A stretch of DNA of 64,000 bases from Acidobacteriota bacterium (lineage in GTDB: Bacteria > Acidobacteriota > Terriglobia > Terriglobales > Acidobacteriaceae): the NCBI GenBank assembly GCA_013289795.1, contig JABCZH010000003.1, forward strand, positions 1 to 64,000. The letters run 5' to 3'. This document shows, one piece after another, positions 19,021-27,264 of this stretch; the first letter of the stretch is position 1, and each line of letters begins with the position of its first letter. The notes under the pieces are model-generated. The model made no database searches and was not told where the DNA came from. It saw only the letters and a program-made list of their open reading frames with translations. A program made the position numbers and the translations under genes.

Positions 19021-19448
19021 CTAGAGTCTTTCTTCACGCGCAGCGCCAGATCCCTATCATCTCGGTTTGGCATTTCCTCCCTGCGCTTCCTACCGCTCCT
19101 ACTTCGTGTGCGCCGAGACAGGATGGTCGTTGTGCACCTCTTAGCGCGAAGACCGCGTTCTTAAGACCCCCGCCCTAGATAGCCTCCACTGGAAGTTCCC
19201 CTCTACATGCCTTTCTTCGGGTACTGAGGTATCTCCTCAGGACCCATTCATCTCATCCTCCTGGAGCCCTTGCCGGCTTGGTTAATGACGCGGACGCTTC
19301 ATGCTTGGAAAGGGCTCTTGTTTTCAGGGCGCGCTTGGATGGCCATGATATTGTTTGCGGGTAGCCGACGGCGAGTTTCGCGGGCCCAGATTCCTCTGCG
19401 GCATTGTGTTTCGGTTTGGGTCAAGCCATTGGGTTCGACATAGCCATC
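19021..19448. other. Intergenic region, nothing recognised
   Basis: A 428-nt spacer between the Cys-rich protein and the Nudix gene. It is rich in C+T on the plus strand. I see no open frame with a ribosome binding site, no tRNA-like fold and no clear repeat. Confidence 0.4.
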
Positions 19449-19889
19449 ATGAATGTACTGAAGAGGTACGCGTTTTGGATTCTCTCTCGAACCGGCCTGG
19501 CGGTCTATTCCCGTTTGCCGATCTTTGGGGCATTGAGAGTTGCTGTTGGCGTGATAAGGAATAGTGACGGCTTCCTGGTGATCGAACGTAGCGATGGTCG
19601 AGGATTCTCATTTCCCGGAGGAATTGCGATGCCTTGGGAACGCACCGAGCACGCGGTGGCGCGCGAGTTCTACGAGGAAACGGGTTTGAACGTGACCAGC
19701 GCGCGCTTGAAATTCTGCTATTTCTCTCACGTGGAAATTCCCGTCAATCTGGCGGTGTATGAAGTGGAGGCCGAAGGCCAGCTTCGCGCCTCATGGGAGG
19801 GTACACCACGCTGGCTGCCTGCTACCGCACTACGACCGCTCCTGCTTCCCAGTCAGAAGCGAATCGTGGATGCGTTCCCGGAGTCGTAA
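19449..19889 (+). CDS. Nudix hydrolase
   Basis: A protein of about 146 residues with a perfect Nudix box, GIAMPWERTEHAVAREFYEE followed by TGL, matching G-x5-E-x7-R-E-U-x-E-E-x-G-U. Nudix enzymes cleave nucleoside diphosphates linked to another group, using Mg2+ held by the REUxEE glutamates. The residues before the domain (YAFWILSRTGLAVYSRLP) are hydrophobic, which could indicate membrane association. I start at ATG 19449; the frame is open from 19404 but that extension looks non-coding. There is no good Shine-Dalgarno. The gene stands alone, so its substrate cannot be deduced. Confidence 0.8.
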   Translation: MNVLKRYAFWILSRTGLAVYSRLPIFGALRVAVGVIRNSDGFLVIERSDGRGFSFPGGIAMPWERTEHAVAREFYEETGLNVTSARLKFCYFSHVEIPVNLAVYEVEAEGQLRASWEGTPRWLPATALRPLLLPSQKRIVDAFPES

Positions 19890-19993
19890 CTCAACGGACC
19901 TACCCGGTGGTCAGTGCAATTCGCCCACTGCGTTACCCCTGATCTATCCGCCTGAGATCCCCCGTCTGGCAAGGAATTTGGACTATTCAGCCC

Positions 19994-20022
19994 TTGACAG
20001 CGGCCCGGTCGGTGAATAGGAT
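19994..20022 (+). promoter_or_regulatory. Predicted sigma-70 promoter of the HAF-repeat gene
   Basis: TTGACA (19994-19999) is followed after exactly 17 nt by TAGGAT (20017-20022), which matches four of six bases of the -10 consensus. It lies 30 nt upstream of the ATG at 20053, leaving room for the Shine-Dalgarno TAGGAGG. Confidence 0.5.
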
Positions 20023-20052
20023 GGGTCGCCAAATATCCTAGGAGGCATTTCC

Positions 20053-20928
20053 ATGGTAAAGCACAGAATCGGAGTACTGGCTGCCAGTTTTCTGGCAATC
20101 ACCGTTTTGCTCACCCTGAGTGCGCTGCCAGCCCGGGCAGCGCTAAAGACGATCGATGGTCCCAACGCGTTCGAGACCGACTGTAATGACATCAACACTG
20201 CGAATACCATTGTCGGATTCTATATCGACAAAAGTGGCGTCAGCCATGGCTTCGCGCTGATTGGTACGACGTTCAAGACCGTAGATGTTCCCGGTGCGAC
20301 GGCCACGCTGCTGTACGGAATCAACAACCACAACCAGGCAGTGGGCTGGTATACAGACAGCTCGGGCATCACTCACGGCTTGATGATCAACGCCCAGCTT
20401 CATGTGACCACGCTCGATCCTCCGGGAGCGACTTCGACCAACGCCTGGGGCATCAACGACGCTGGCGAAGTCGTGGGCGCCTTCACTGACTCCAGTGGCG
20501 TTTTTCACGGATTCAAGCTCGTCAACGGCACCTACACGACCTTTGACGCCCCGAATGGCGCGATCCTGACCGAATTCACGGGCATCAATAACAAAGGCGC
20601 GATGGTGGGGATCTTTGACGACTCCGGTGGCGTCGAGCACGGGTTCGCCCTCATCGGCACCCGTTTCATTCAAATTGACGACCCGATGGCCAATGGCGTG
20701 GTCACTGCAACCGACCGCGTGAATGACACTGACGAGTACGTAGGACTCTGGGGCACGAGCACCAGTGGTCCCTTCAGCGGATACCATGCAAAGAATAATG
20801 TTTTCACCACGATTACGTTCCCGGGATCATTCGAGACCCGGACGCGTGGTCTCAACAATGCCGGCATCGTCGTGGGGCGCTACACCGACCAGAGCGGGGT
20901 GGTCCACGGCTATGCTGGACAGCCGTAA
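20053..20928 (+). CDS. Exported HAF-repeat protein
   Basis: A 291-residue exported protein. ATG 20053 has TAGGAGG upstream at 7 nt. The signal peptide (LAITVLLTLSALPARAA) is followed by about six repeats of some 40 residues with the pattern 'GINxxGxVVGxYxDSSGxxHGFxL', the HAF repeat named after its His-Ala/Gly-Phe step (VSHGFALIG, VFHGFKLVN, VEHGFALIG). The repeats probably form a beta-propeller. No catalytic residues are evident, and its function is unknown. It is followed by a convergent gene. Confidence 0.8.
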   Translation: MVKHRIGVLAASFLAITVLLTLSALPARAALKTIDGPNAFETDCNDINTANTIVGFYIDKSGVSHGFALIGTTFKTVDVPGATATLLYGINNHNQAVGWYTDSSGITHGLMINAQLHVTTLDPPGATSTNAWGINDAGEVVGAFTDSSGVFHGFKLVNGTYTTFDAPNGAILTEFTGINNKGAMVGIFDDSGGVEHGFALIGTRFIQIDDPMANGVVTATDRVNDTDEYVGLWGTSTSGPFSGYHAKNNVFTTITFPGSFETRTRGLNNAGIVVGRYTDQSGVVHGYAGQP

Positions 20929-21038
20929 TTGATTCCTTTGATAGGGGGGAGCGGAGGATTCGCTCCCCCTGTTTTGAGGAATGAAATCTGGCGCTGTCCA
21001 ACAGAGCGGAAACCGATTTCCTCGCGGCTTCGGTTCTG

Positions 21039-22673
21039 TCACTGCGAAGGCGGCGCCATGTTCTCGACAATCACCGGGGATGCTCCGATGGCAGACGGAG
21101 CGCCGTTGTGGGTCACACCGGCAAGGTCCCTCCACTGTGAAGCGCTGAAACCTGAGGGTGCGGCCGGCACGGCGGTTGACCCGCAAGGCGCGCGCGAGCA
21201 CGAAGACACCGCCGTGCTATTCCATTCGACGAGGCCTTGATAGCCATTCTTCCCAGTTATCGTAAACGTATAAACACCCTGGCTTTGATTTGTGCAATTA
21301 CTGTCGGGGCAAGTCCAGTTAACCGAAGTGGCATTGCGCAACCAACTGACGGTCTGATTGTAAGCAACTCCGGCGGAGCAGTAGAAACCGCCGTCGGCAT
21401 TATTGTCGGGGGTGGTGCAGTCACCAAAAGGGTCAGGAAAGAGAGTCCACAAACCGGCTTGGCCTTGTGCGCCTGCGGCATCCCACGACCACCAATAGGC
21501 ACGTTTTACGTCCTTCGTCATCCACAACGAAAGGTACCAGCGCGTGACATAGGCGTTCTGCAGGCCTGCATCCGTAAGGTTCGCGTTTGCACCCCAGCTT
21601 CCCTCGCCGATGAAATAAGGCTTTGATTGATCGGTAGTTGAGAAGAGATTATGTTGTGCGGTGACTGCGCTCAACACAGTTTCTGGGATGTTGCTACCGA
21701 AGTATGCGTGGCCGCCAATCATGTCTGTCGCGGCGCTGCCCTCGGAGTTGGTGTAGTTGCAAACGCTGCTGGTTGGCGGATTGTGATTGCAGTAGAGGAA
21801 GTTTGCCATCACGACCGCGCCGTTATCAAAATCGCTGGGGCCAGCATTCCCCACGCTGATGTTCAAGCTGGGCATAATTCCGGTGTTTCCATAACCCGCC
21901 GTCCCGCAGGTGCGCCCAATAGCCGTAATGGGGTCAGCGGCCTTGCCCTTTGCAATGCAGCGCAGGTCTTGTGTCATGCGCAGCATCTGAGCGTAGGTTC
22001 CACGCCACGAGCAGGGTATCCCGGCTAAAGGGAGGGAGCATTGAACCGCCCCTCCGGTGAGAGAATCGGAGCGATGAAACTCTTCGAAAATCTCTATATA
22101 TTTCAAGGGGTAGTTCTGCGCGACAGCGTGGGTCAGCAGCGCTTGCGCGAAGGCGATGAAGGTGGCATCGGTTCCGGTGCCATCAGAGTTCAAATCGCGT
22201 GGCGGATCGCACAAACCCGGTAGCTCGCCGTTGATGTTAGCGGCATCGCAAAGCGTATCTCCGGGATTGGAGGAAATCCAATTCGGAATGCGGCCCACCT
22301 CCATAAGCACATCGCTAACGCCCGCCGCGGAAGCTGATGCCATGACGGTATCCAGGTTGGTGAAATCGAAGGTGCCCGCTGAAGGTTCGAGGTCCGGCCA
22401 TTGAGTCTTGCAGACATCCCAGGCGCGAAAGGCACCGATCGGAGCATCAGTGAACGGCCCCGCGCCAGGGGTCGGGTCACATAGATTCAAATGCACCTGA
22501 TTCATGCCGAAGAATGAGCCGAATACGGGGCCGCTCGATCCGGCTCCGCCGTTGCCGCTCCCACCACCCGGCAATGAGACGTTTGTGTTCCCGCTTCCGC
22601 CCCCGCAGCCAATGAGAAACATCGGCAGCGACGCCAACAACACAACCAGCCTACGCTGCAGAAATGTCAACAT
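21039..22673 (-). CDS. Glycosidase-like TIM-barrel lipoprotein
   Basis: A 544-residue lipoprotein: signal peptide with lipobox (LLASLPMFLIGCGGGSG), then a Gly/Ser-rich linker and a clan GH-A-like domain. It is a distant paralogue of the 225-1598 protein: it shares PPRDLNSDGTG (a DxNxDG Ca-loop pattern) and has IEIFEEFHRSD at the expected acid/base site and KPYFIGEGSWG at the nucleophile site. Here the usual Asn-Glu is Glu-Glu. The ATG at 22673 has GGGGAGG 4 nt upstream. Probably anchored to the outer or inner membrane and acting on glycans, with substrate unknown. It is convergent with the HAF-repeat gene and overlaps nothing. Confidence 0.6.
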   Translation of the reverse strand: MLTFLQRRLVVLLASLPMFLIGCGGGSGNTNVSLPGGGSGNGGAGSSGPVFGSFFGMNQVHLNLCDPTPGAGPFTDAPIGAFRAWDVCKTQWPDLEPSAGTFDFTNLDTVMASASAAGVSDVLMEVGRIPNWISSNPGDTLCDAANINGELPGLCDPPRDLNSDGTGTDATFIAFAQALLTHAVAQNYPLKYIEIFEEFHRSDSLTGGAVQCSLPLAGIPCSWRGTYAQMLRMTQDLRCIAKGKAADPITAIGRTCGTAGYGNTGIMPSLNISVGNAGPSDFDNGAVVMANFLYCNHNPPTSSVCNYTNSEGSAATDMIGGHAYFGSNIPETVLSAVTAQHNLFSTTDQSKPYFIGEGSWGANANLTDAGLQNAYVTRWYLSLWMTKDVKRAYWWSWDAAGAQGQAGLWTLFPDPFGDCTTPDNNADGGFYCSAGVAYNQTVSWLRNATSVNWTCPDSNCTNQSQGVYTFTITGKNGYQGLVEWNSTAVSSCSRAPCGSTAVPAAPSGFSASQWRDLAGVTHNGAPSAIGASPVIVENMAPPSQ

Positions 22674-23401
22674 TGTTCCTCCCCTTGCCTAAAATGGCGT
22701 TCGTCGCTTGCATTGGTGGAATATTAGGGCTATAGGCAAGATTCCGCCCTGGCTTCGAACTGCTGCCAGAAGTGGCTGCCCTCGAAAATGAGTGATCTAA
22801 CAAACTAACACCAAAAGACGAAAAAAGTTTCGCATCTGGGGAAGGAAATGGCGGGGAGGAGTTAGTCGTAAGTCATTTAGTTTCAACGTCGGAGCGCGTT
22901 TGAGTCGGTGGAGCGTCCCAACACTCCAAGAAGGGTTTGTTTCGGATCGCCCGACAAGAATGTGACAAATCAACACCCGCCCAAGCAGAGCTTGGGGCAC
23001 TCCAAAGAGTTAGGTTAGATACGGTCGCCGGTCCCCGAGAGCCGCAGCTTCGTAGCCTCGTTTGCCTTCCGCTAGAGTCCTTCGACTCCTTGCTTCCACA
23101 CGTCGTGGTCAGCCATTGCTCGCCTTGCACGGATCCTAAACAACTCTTTGACACCACTACCCAAGAATGAAACGGCTGAGGACTTGTTTCATCTTGACAG
23201 CGAGGCGCGATGCGGTTCAAATTAACCCCGGCGTTCTGCGGAGCAGCATTTTCCGCAGGCTGCTGCATCCCTCCCCCAAGAGGTATGTTCGTAGATTAAG
23301 GCTGCCGGCTCTGCGCAGTGGACGCGGGTCTCGCGTCCACCTGACTCCCAATTTTTCTTGGGCAGCGCCGCGCCTTGAGCTACATCCCGAGGGGGACAAA
23401 T
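22674..23401. other. Long spacer with two stem-loops before the secreted protein
   Basis: A 728-nt divergent spacer between the lipoprotein gene (minus) and the gene at 23402 (plus). Short frames on both strands look non-coding. Near its right end, GTGGACGCG (23318-23326) and CGCGTCCAC (23332-23340) form a perfect 9-bp stem with a 5-nt loop, and CCCAA (23347-23351) pairs with TTGGG (23358-23362). These structures would lie in the 5' leader of the downstream gene, or could be the end of an upstream transcript. Confidence 0.45.
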
Positions 23402-24520
23402 ATGAAGCGCTCACTTGCCGGACTGTTTCTAATTTTCTCGTGCTGCATTGCACTCGCTCAGACGCCGGTCACTGGAGGCGGGACAGCCAACACCATTCCC
23501 ATCTGGACCAGCTCAACTGCGTTGGGCAATTCCGCGATCACGCAGAGTGGCACGAACGTCGGCATTGGTGGTGCAACGTCCCCGGGAGCGCGGCTCTACG
23601 TGCTCACCAACGCCAATGGCGGCGAGGCCATCCTCGGTAACAACACTTCTAAATCCCAGAACACGATGCCCGTCGGAGTGGCGGGAGTGAGCAACGGTTT
23701 ATTGGGGGTTGGCGTTTATGGCCAGACGAACAGCACTACCGGCGCCACGGTGGGGACGGTTGGCATCACCGTCAGTTCGAGCGGAATGGGAGTCGAAGGA
23801 ATCAACGACGCCAGCAGCGGCGCCGGAGGCGATGCCAGCGGAGTAATGGGGGTATTCAACGGCGGTTCGGGTAACGGCAGCGGTGTGATTGGAATCAGCT
23901 CTGCTCCCCAGGGCAGCGGAGTATTGGGAGAGTCGATTGACAATATCGGCGTGAGCGGCACTACCAGCGGATCCACGGGCATTGCCGGTTACTTTGACAA
24001 CTCCGCGGCCGGGAGCCTCCTGGTGGGCGCTGTCAAAGGCGTGCACAAATTCCGTGTGGATGGCAGCGGCAAAGGTTTCTTCGATGGAGGTACGCAAACC
24101 GGTGGAGCCGATTTCGCCGAATCCGTAGCTATTGGAGCCGGCGAAGGACGCCGCGAGCCCGGAGACCTGATGGTGGTCGATCGCGGGTCGTCCCGGCAGC
24201 TGACTCTGGCCACCGAACCCTATTCCACTTTGGTTGCGGGCATCTATTCCACGAAGCCGGGAGTGTTGGCGACGCCGCATTTGATGGCGGAAAATGTCGA
24301 GAACGAGATTCCTTTGGCGATTGTGGGAATCGTGCCCTGCAAAGTGAGTGCGGAGAATGGTCCGATTTTGCCCGGCGATTTGCTGGTAACTTCTGCCACG
24401 CCCGGTCATGCCATGAAAGGCACCGAGCGCAACCGCATGTTGGGCGCGGTGGTAGGAAAAGCGTTGGAGCCATTGAGTGCAGGCAAGGGCGTCATCCAGG
24501 TGTTGGTGACGTTACAGTAG
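23402..24520 (+). CDS. Exported Gly/Ser/Thr-rich repetitive protein with conserved C-terminal domain
   Basis: A 372-residue protein. The frame is open from 23375, but ATG 23402 with GAGGGGGA upstream starts a proper signal peptide (LAGLFLIFSCCIALAQ). Residues 20-210 are a run of short Gly-rich beta units (SGVMGVFNGGSGNGSGVIGI, GVLGESIDNIGVSG), the pattern of fibrous phage-tail or adhesin shafts. The last 150 residues (ADFAESVAIGAGEGRREPGD onward, with PGDLMVV and PGDLLVTSATPGHAMKG) form a compact domain seen at the end of tail-fibre-like proteins. Possible trimeric surface fibre; this is inference. A stem-loop leader precedes it. Confidence 0.65.
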   Translation: MKRSLAGLFLIFSCCIALAQTPVTGGGTANTIPIWTSSTALGNSAITQSGTNVGIGGATSPGARLYVLTNANGGEAILGNNTSKSQNTMPVGVAGVSNGLLGVGVYGQTNSTTGATVGTVGITVSSSGMGVEGINDASSGAGGDASGVMGVFNGGSGNGSGVIGISSAPQGSGVLGESIDNIGVSGTTSGSTGIAGYFDNSAAGSLLVGAVKGVHKFRVDGSGKGFFDGGTQTGGADFAESVAIGAGEGRREPGDLMVVDRGSSRQLTLATEPYSTLVAGIYSTKPGVLATPHLMAENVENEIPLAIVGIVPCKVSAENGPILPGDLLVTSATPGHAMKGTERNRMLGAVVGKALEPLSAGKGVIQVLVTLQ

Positions 24521-24554
24521 CGAAGCCGATCTGGGATCGACTACCTGCTCGCAG

Positions 24555-24860
24555 TCAGCGCTTGCGGTCAAGCACAGCTTTGGAAGTTTCTGCTTCGGTT
24601 CTTTCCTCAAACAGAAGTCGCCGTAAGGTGCGCAGGTCGTTCAGCAGGCGGCGGCTTGATTTGATATGTTGTTCGAGCTTCTCCAGCTTGTAAAGCGCCA
24701 GGCGGACTGCTTCCAAGCGCCGCGGCGACTTCACGTTGGCGTCTGACGTAAGGTCGGCGGCAACATTCTGCCGGGCTTCCTCGACGGCTTCACTCAACAA
24801 GACAAGGTAGTCCTGAGCATTCTCAATGTTATCGAACGGGGACTGAAAGCCGTCAGGCAA
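24555..24860 (-). CDS. Small helical protein of unknown function
   Basis: A 101-residue, highly charged protein that starts at TTG 24860 with GGAGGAG about 6 nt upstream. The composition (LEAVRLALYKLEKLEQHIKS, LLNDLRTLRRLLFEERTEAE) predicts two or three long amphipathic helices, probably a coiled coil. There is no signal peptide or membrane segment. I do not recognise the family. It is convergent with the preceding gene, with 34 nt between their stops. Confidence 0.6.
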   Translation of the reverse strand: MPDGFQSPFDNIENAQDYLVLLSEAVEEARQNVAADLTSDANVKSPRRLEAVRLALYKLEKLEQHIKSSRRLLNDLRTLRRLLFEERTEAETSKAVLDRKR

Positions 24861-25269
24861 AGAGAACTCCTCCCGAAGTTGGCAGCCTTAGCCACTATAT
24901 ATCCCAGACTGCCAAGCAAGCCAATACGGCATTTCCGCTGCCAGACACCGGCGAACGCAAGCCATTGATAGGAGAAGACATCAATGCATCCCCACAGGTG
25001 GTCGCAAGGGTCGCTTGCAGGCTTCTGCACAATCCGGCCCAAAAGCATTCTCGCCTTCAAACGGAAAAGCATCCCGGCGCATAAGGCCGAACGACTCTAC
25101 TGGTAGTAGACCTTAGTTCCATTGCTTCCAAATGATTGCAGTGTAAACTGAACGCAGCGATTCGCCCTGCGGCCGGATGGGTCCAGCAAAACCCGACCGG
25201 GCGTCAGCCCCCGCACCGACACCGCGATTGTAATTGCTTCCCCCGGACAGGTGGTTTTGTAAACAGCGC
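24861..25269. other. Divergent spacer, nothing recognised
   Basis: A 409-nt spacer between the helical protein (minus) and fabF (plus). It must hold promoters for both, but I see no convincing -35/-10 pair, repeat or RNA structure. Small open frames overlapping here look like chance. Confidence 0.35.
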
Positions 25270-26592
25270 ATGCAAAGCGTTAGCTCCACGCACCCCAGCA
25301 ACGGGAACGGAAACGGCAACGGACACGCACGCGGCCGCGTGATCGAGTTGCGCCGCGTAGTCGTCACCGGTGTGGGTCTGATTTGCAGTCTGGGTCTTAC
25401 GACGGAAGCAGCATGGAACGGAATACTGGCTGGCAAGTCGGGAAGCCGGCGCATCACGCAGTTTGATACTCAGGATTTCCCCACCAAGATTGCCGCCGAG
25501 GTCCAGGGTTTCGATCCGCGGCAATACCTCGACAGCAAAGATGTAAAGCGCATGGCGCGCTTCATGCAGTTTGCCATCGCCGCCAGTGACATGGCAATTG
25601 AGCAATCTGGGTTGAAGATAACCTGCTGCAGCGCAGAGCGGGTTGGAGTCTGCGTAGGAAGCGGCGTCGGAGGATTGGAGATCCTGGAGCGCGAGCATTC
25701 CAAAATGCTGCGACGAGGGCCCGGCCGAATCTCCGCCTTCCTAATTCCATCGATGATCGTCAATCTAGCTTCAGGTTTCATTTCGCTCCGTACCGGAGCC
25801 CGAGGGCCGAATCTCGCCAGCGCGACCGCCTGCGCCACCGGCACCCATTCCATCGGCGATTCCCATCGGCTGATCCAGATGGGCCAGGTGGACGCGATGA
25901 TCTGCGGCGCTTCGGAAGCTGCCATTACCCCGTTGTTGGTGGGGGGATTCAGCGCCATGCGCGCGCTTTCCACCCGCAACGAGCGCCCGGAAGAGGCCTC
26001 GCGTCCCTGGGACAAGGACCGGGACGGGTTTGTGATTGGGGAAGGCGCGGGAGTGCTGGTGCTGGAGGAGATGGAGCACGCCAAGAAGCGCGGTGCGAAC
26101 ATTCTGGCTGAAATCGTCGGTTATGCCGCGACCGCCGATGCTTATCACTTCACCAGTGTTCCGCGCGACGGGAACGGCGCTCTTCGCGCCATGCGCAACG
26201 CCATTCAAGATGCAGACATCCAGCCCGCAGAGGTGCAATATGTAAATGCGCACGCGACCTCGACCGGAGTCGGTGACCGAGCGGAAAGCGCGGCGATCGA
26301 GACTTTGTTTGGGGAGCATGCCCACAGCTTAGCGGTCAGCTCCATCAAGTCCATGACCGGACATTTGCTGGGGGCGGCAGGCGCCTTTGCCGCGGGGGTT
26401 AGCGTGCTTGCCCTGCACAATCAAGTGGTACCGCCCACGGCCAACCTGGATGCGCCCGGTGATGGGTGCAATTTAGATTATGTCTCCGGAGGCGCCCGCC
26501 CCATGCCGCTGCAACATGCGATTTCCAACTCCTTTGGATTCGGCGGGACGAACGCTTCGCTGGTCTTCCGGCATTACCAGGCCGGTTGCTAG
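25270..26592 (+). CDS. fabF: Beta-ketoacyl-ACP synthase II
   Basis: A 440-residue condensing enzyme (KAS II) that elongates acyl-ACP with malonyl-ACP in fatty acid synthesis. The Cys-His-His triad is in place: Cys188 in TACATGTHSIGD, His328 in NAHATSTGVGD and His365 in SIKSMTGHLLGAAG, with the Lys of SIKSM. The C-terminal NSFGFGGTNASLVF is also standard. The start at ATG 25270 gives an unusual Asn-Gly-rich N-terminal extension (HPSNGNGNGNGHARGR) before the domain begins at LRRVVVTGVG; no Shine-Dalgarno is evident, so the start could differ. No acpP or other fab gene adjoins. Its stop TAG overlaps the stop of the convergent NusG-like gene in the palindrome CTAG. Confidence 0.9.
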   Translation: MQSVSSTHPSNGNGNGNGHARGRVIELRRVVVTGVGLICSLGLTTEAAWNGILAGKSGSRRITQFDTQDFPTKIAAEVQGFDPRQYLDSKDVKRMARFMQFAIAASDMAIEQSGLKITCCSAERVGVCVGSGVGGLEILEREHSKMLRRGPGRISAFLIPSMIVNLASGFISLRTGARGPNLASATACATGTHSIGDSHRLIQMGQVDAMICGASEAAITPLLVGGFSAMRALSTRNERPEEASRPWDKDRDGFVIGEGAGVLVLEEMEHAKKRGANILAEIVGYAATADAYHFTSVPRDGNGALRAMRNAIQDADIQPAEVQYVNAHATSTGVGDRAESAAIETLFGEHAHSLAVSSIKSMTGHLLGAAGAFAAGVSVLALHNQVVPPTANLDAPGDGCNLDYVSGGARPMPLQHAISNSFGFGGTNASLVFRHYQAGC

Positions 26593-27134
26593 ACTGCTTC
26601 CACGTCGTAACCTTCCAGATCAATGGAAAGCGAACGTTGTATGGGTTCGATAAAAATCACCAGCCGCCGCTGTCCCCGCCGCGCCGTCAGGATGCCTTCC
26701 ACGCCATCGATGGAGCCGCCCCGGACCCGTACTTTCTGGCCCACGCGTAGCGCCGCCGAATTCTTGAAAGACACTTTGTTGGTCAACAACATTTTCACGT
26801 CTTCGATTTGTTTGTCGGGGATCGGGGTGCCCCTGCCCAGTGTGCCCACAAAGTCAACCACTCCGTGAGTGCGCAGCACGCGAACCCGCTGGTCCGGAGA
26901 GTAGATGAGTCGCACGAAGGCGTAGCCGGGAAACAGCGGTACTTCTACCTGGCGCAGACCGGTTGACCATTTGTGCATCTGGTTCACTAAGGGCAGGAAG
27001 TACTCGATCTCCAGACCTTCAAATTGCTTGGCCACGACTTTCTCATGACGCGAACGCGTGCGAACCGCATACCAGCGCGGCTCGTCAGCGGCGGCGGCAG
27101 ACAGACTCGGAGTGTTTCCAGTTTCCTGACTCAT
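26589..27134 (-). CDS. NusG-family (UpxY/RfaH-like) transcription antiterminator
   Basis: A 181-residue NusG paralogue: NGN domain (RWYAVRTRSRHEKVVAKQF, then VEVPLFPGYAFVRL, the conserved 'PLFPGYxF' element) and a C-terminal KOW domain (VGQKVRVRGGSIDGVEGIL). Specialised NusG paralogues bind RNA polymerase and prevent premature termination in long operons, often for polysaccharides or secondary metabolites. The Ala/Ser-rich N-terminal extension and the lack of secE/rplK neighbours favour a specialised factor over housekeeping NusG. It is not followed by an operon of its own strand: downstream is the convergent fabF, so its target must be elsewhere. Confidence 0.8.
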   Translation of the reverse strand: MSQETGNTPSLSAAAADEPRWYAVRTRSRHEKVVAKQFEGLEIEYFLPLVNQMHKWSTGLRQVEVPLFPGYAFVRLIYSPDQRVRVLRTHGVVDFVGTLGRGTPIPDKQIEDVKMLLTNKVSFKNSAALRVGQKVRVRGGSIDGVEGILTARRGQRRLVIFIEPIQRSLSIDLEGYDVEAV

Positions 27135-27161
27135 TGGCTAGGATTCTAGTCTTAAGTTTAA

Positions 27162-27184
27162 ATTCTCTTTGTGATCTTTGCTTG
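27162..27184. repeat. CTTTGTGATCTTTG-type intergenic repeat
   Basis: TTCTCTTTGTGATCTTTG is the reverse-complement form of the ATCACAAAG units seen at 4993-5015. It lies in the divergent spacer between the NusG-like gene and the TadG-like gene. Confidence 0.3.
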
Positions 27185-27264
27185 TTTGGAGCCGGAGGCG
27201 GAATCCCGTAGAATCCGAAGCGAGGGGCTGGTTAGACGATGAGCCAGAGGCAATAATTCGATTG

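Noticed and set aside
22873-23268. 131-codon minus-strand frame in the spacer before the secreted fibre-like protein
   Set aside because: No ribosome binding site, Ser/Arg-rich random composition and no hydrophobic core pattern.
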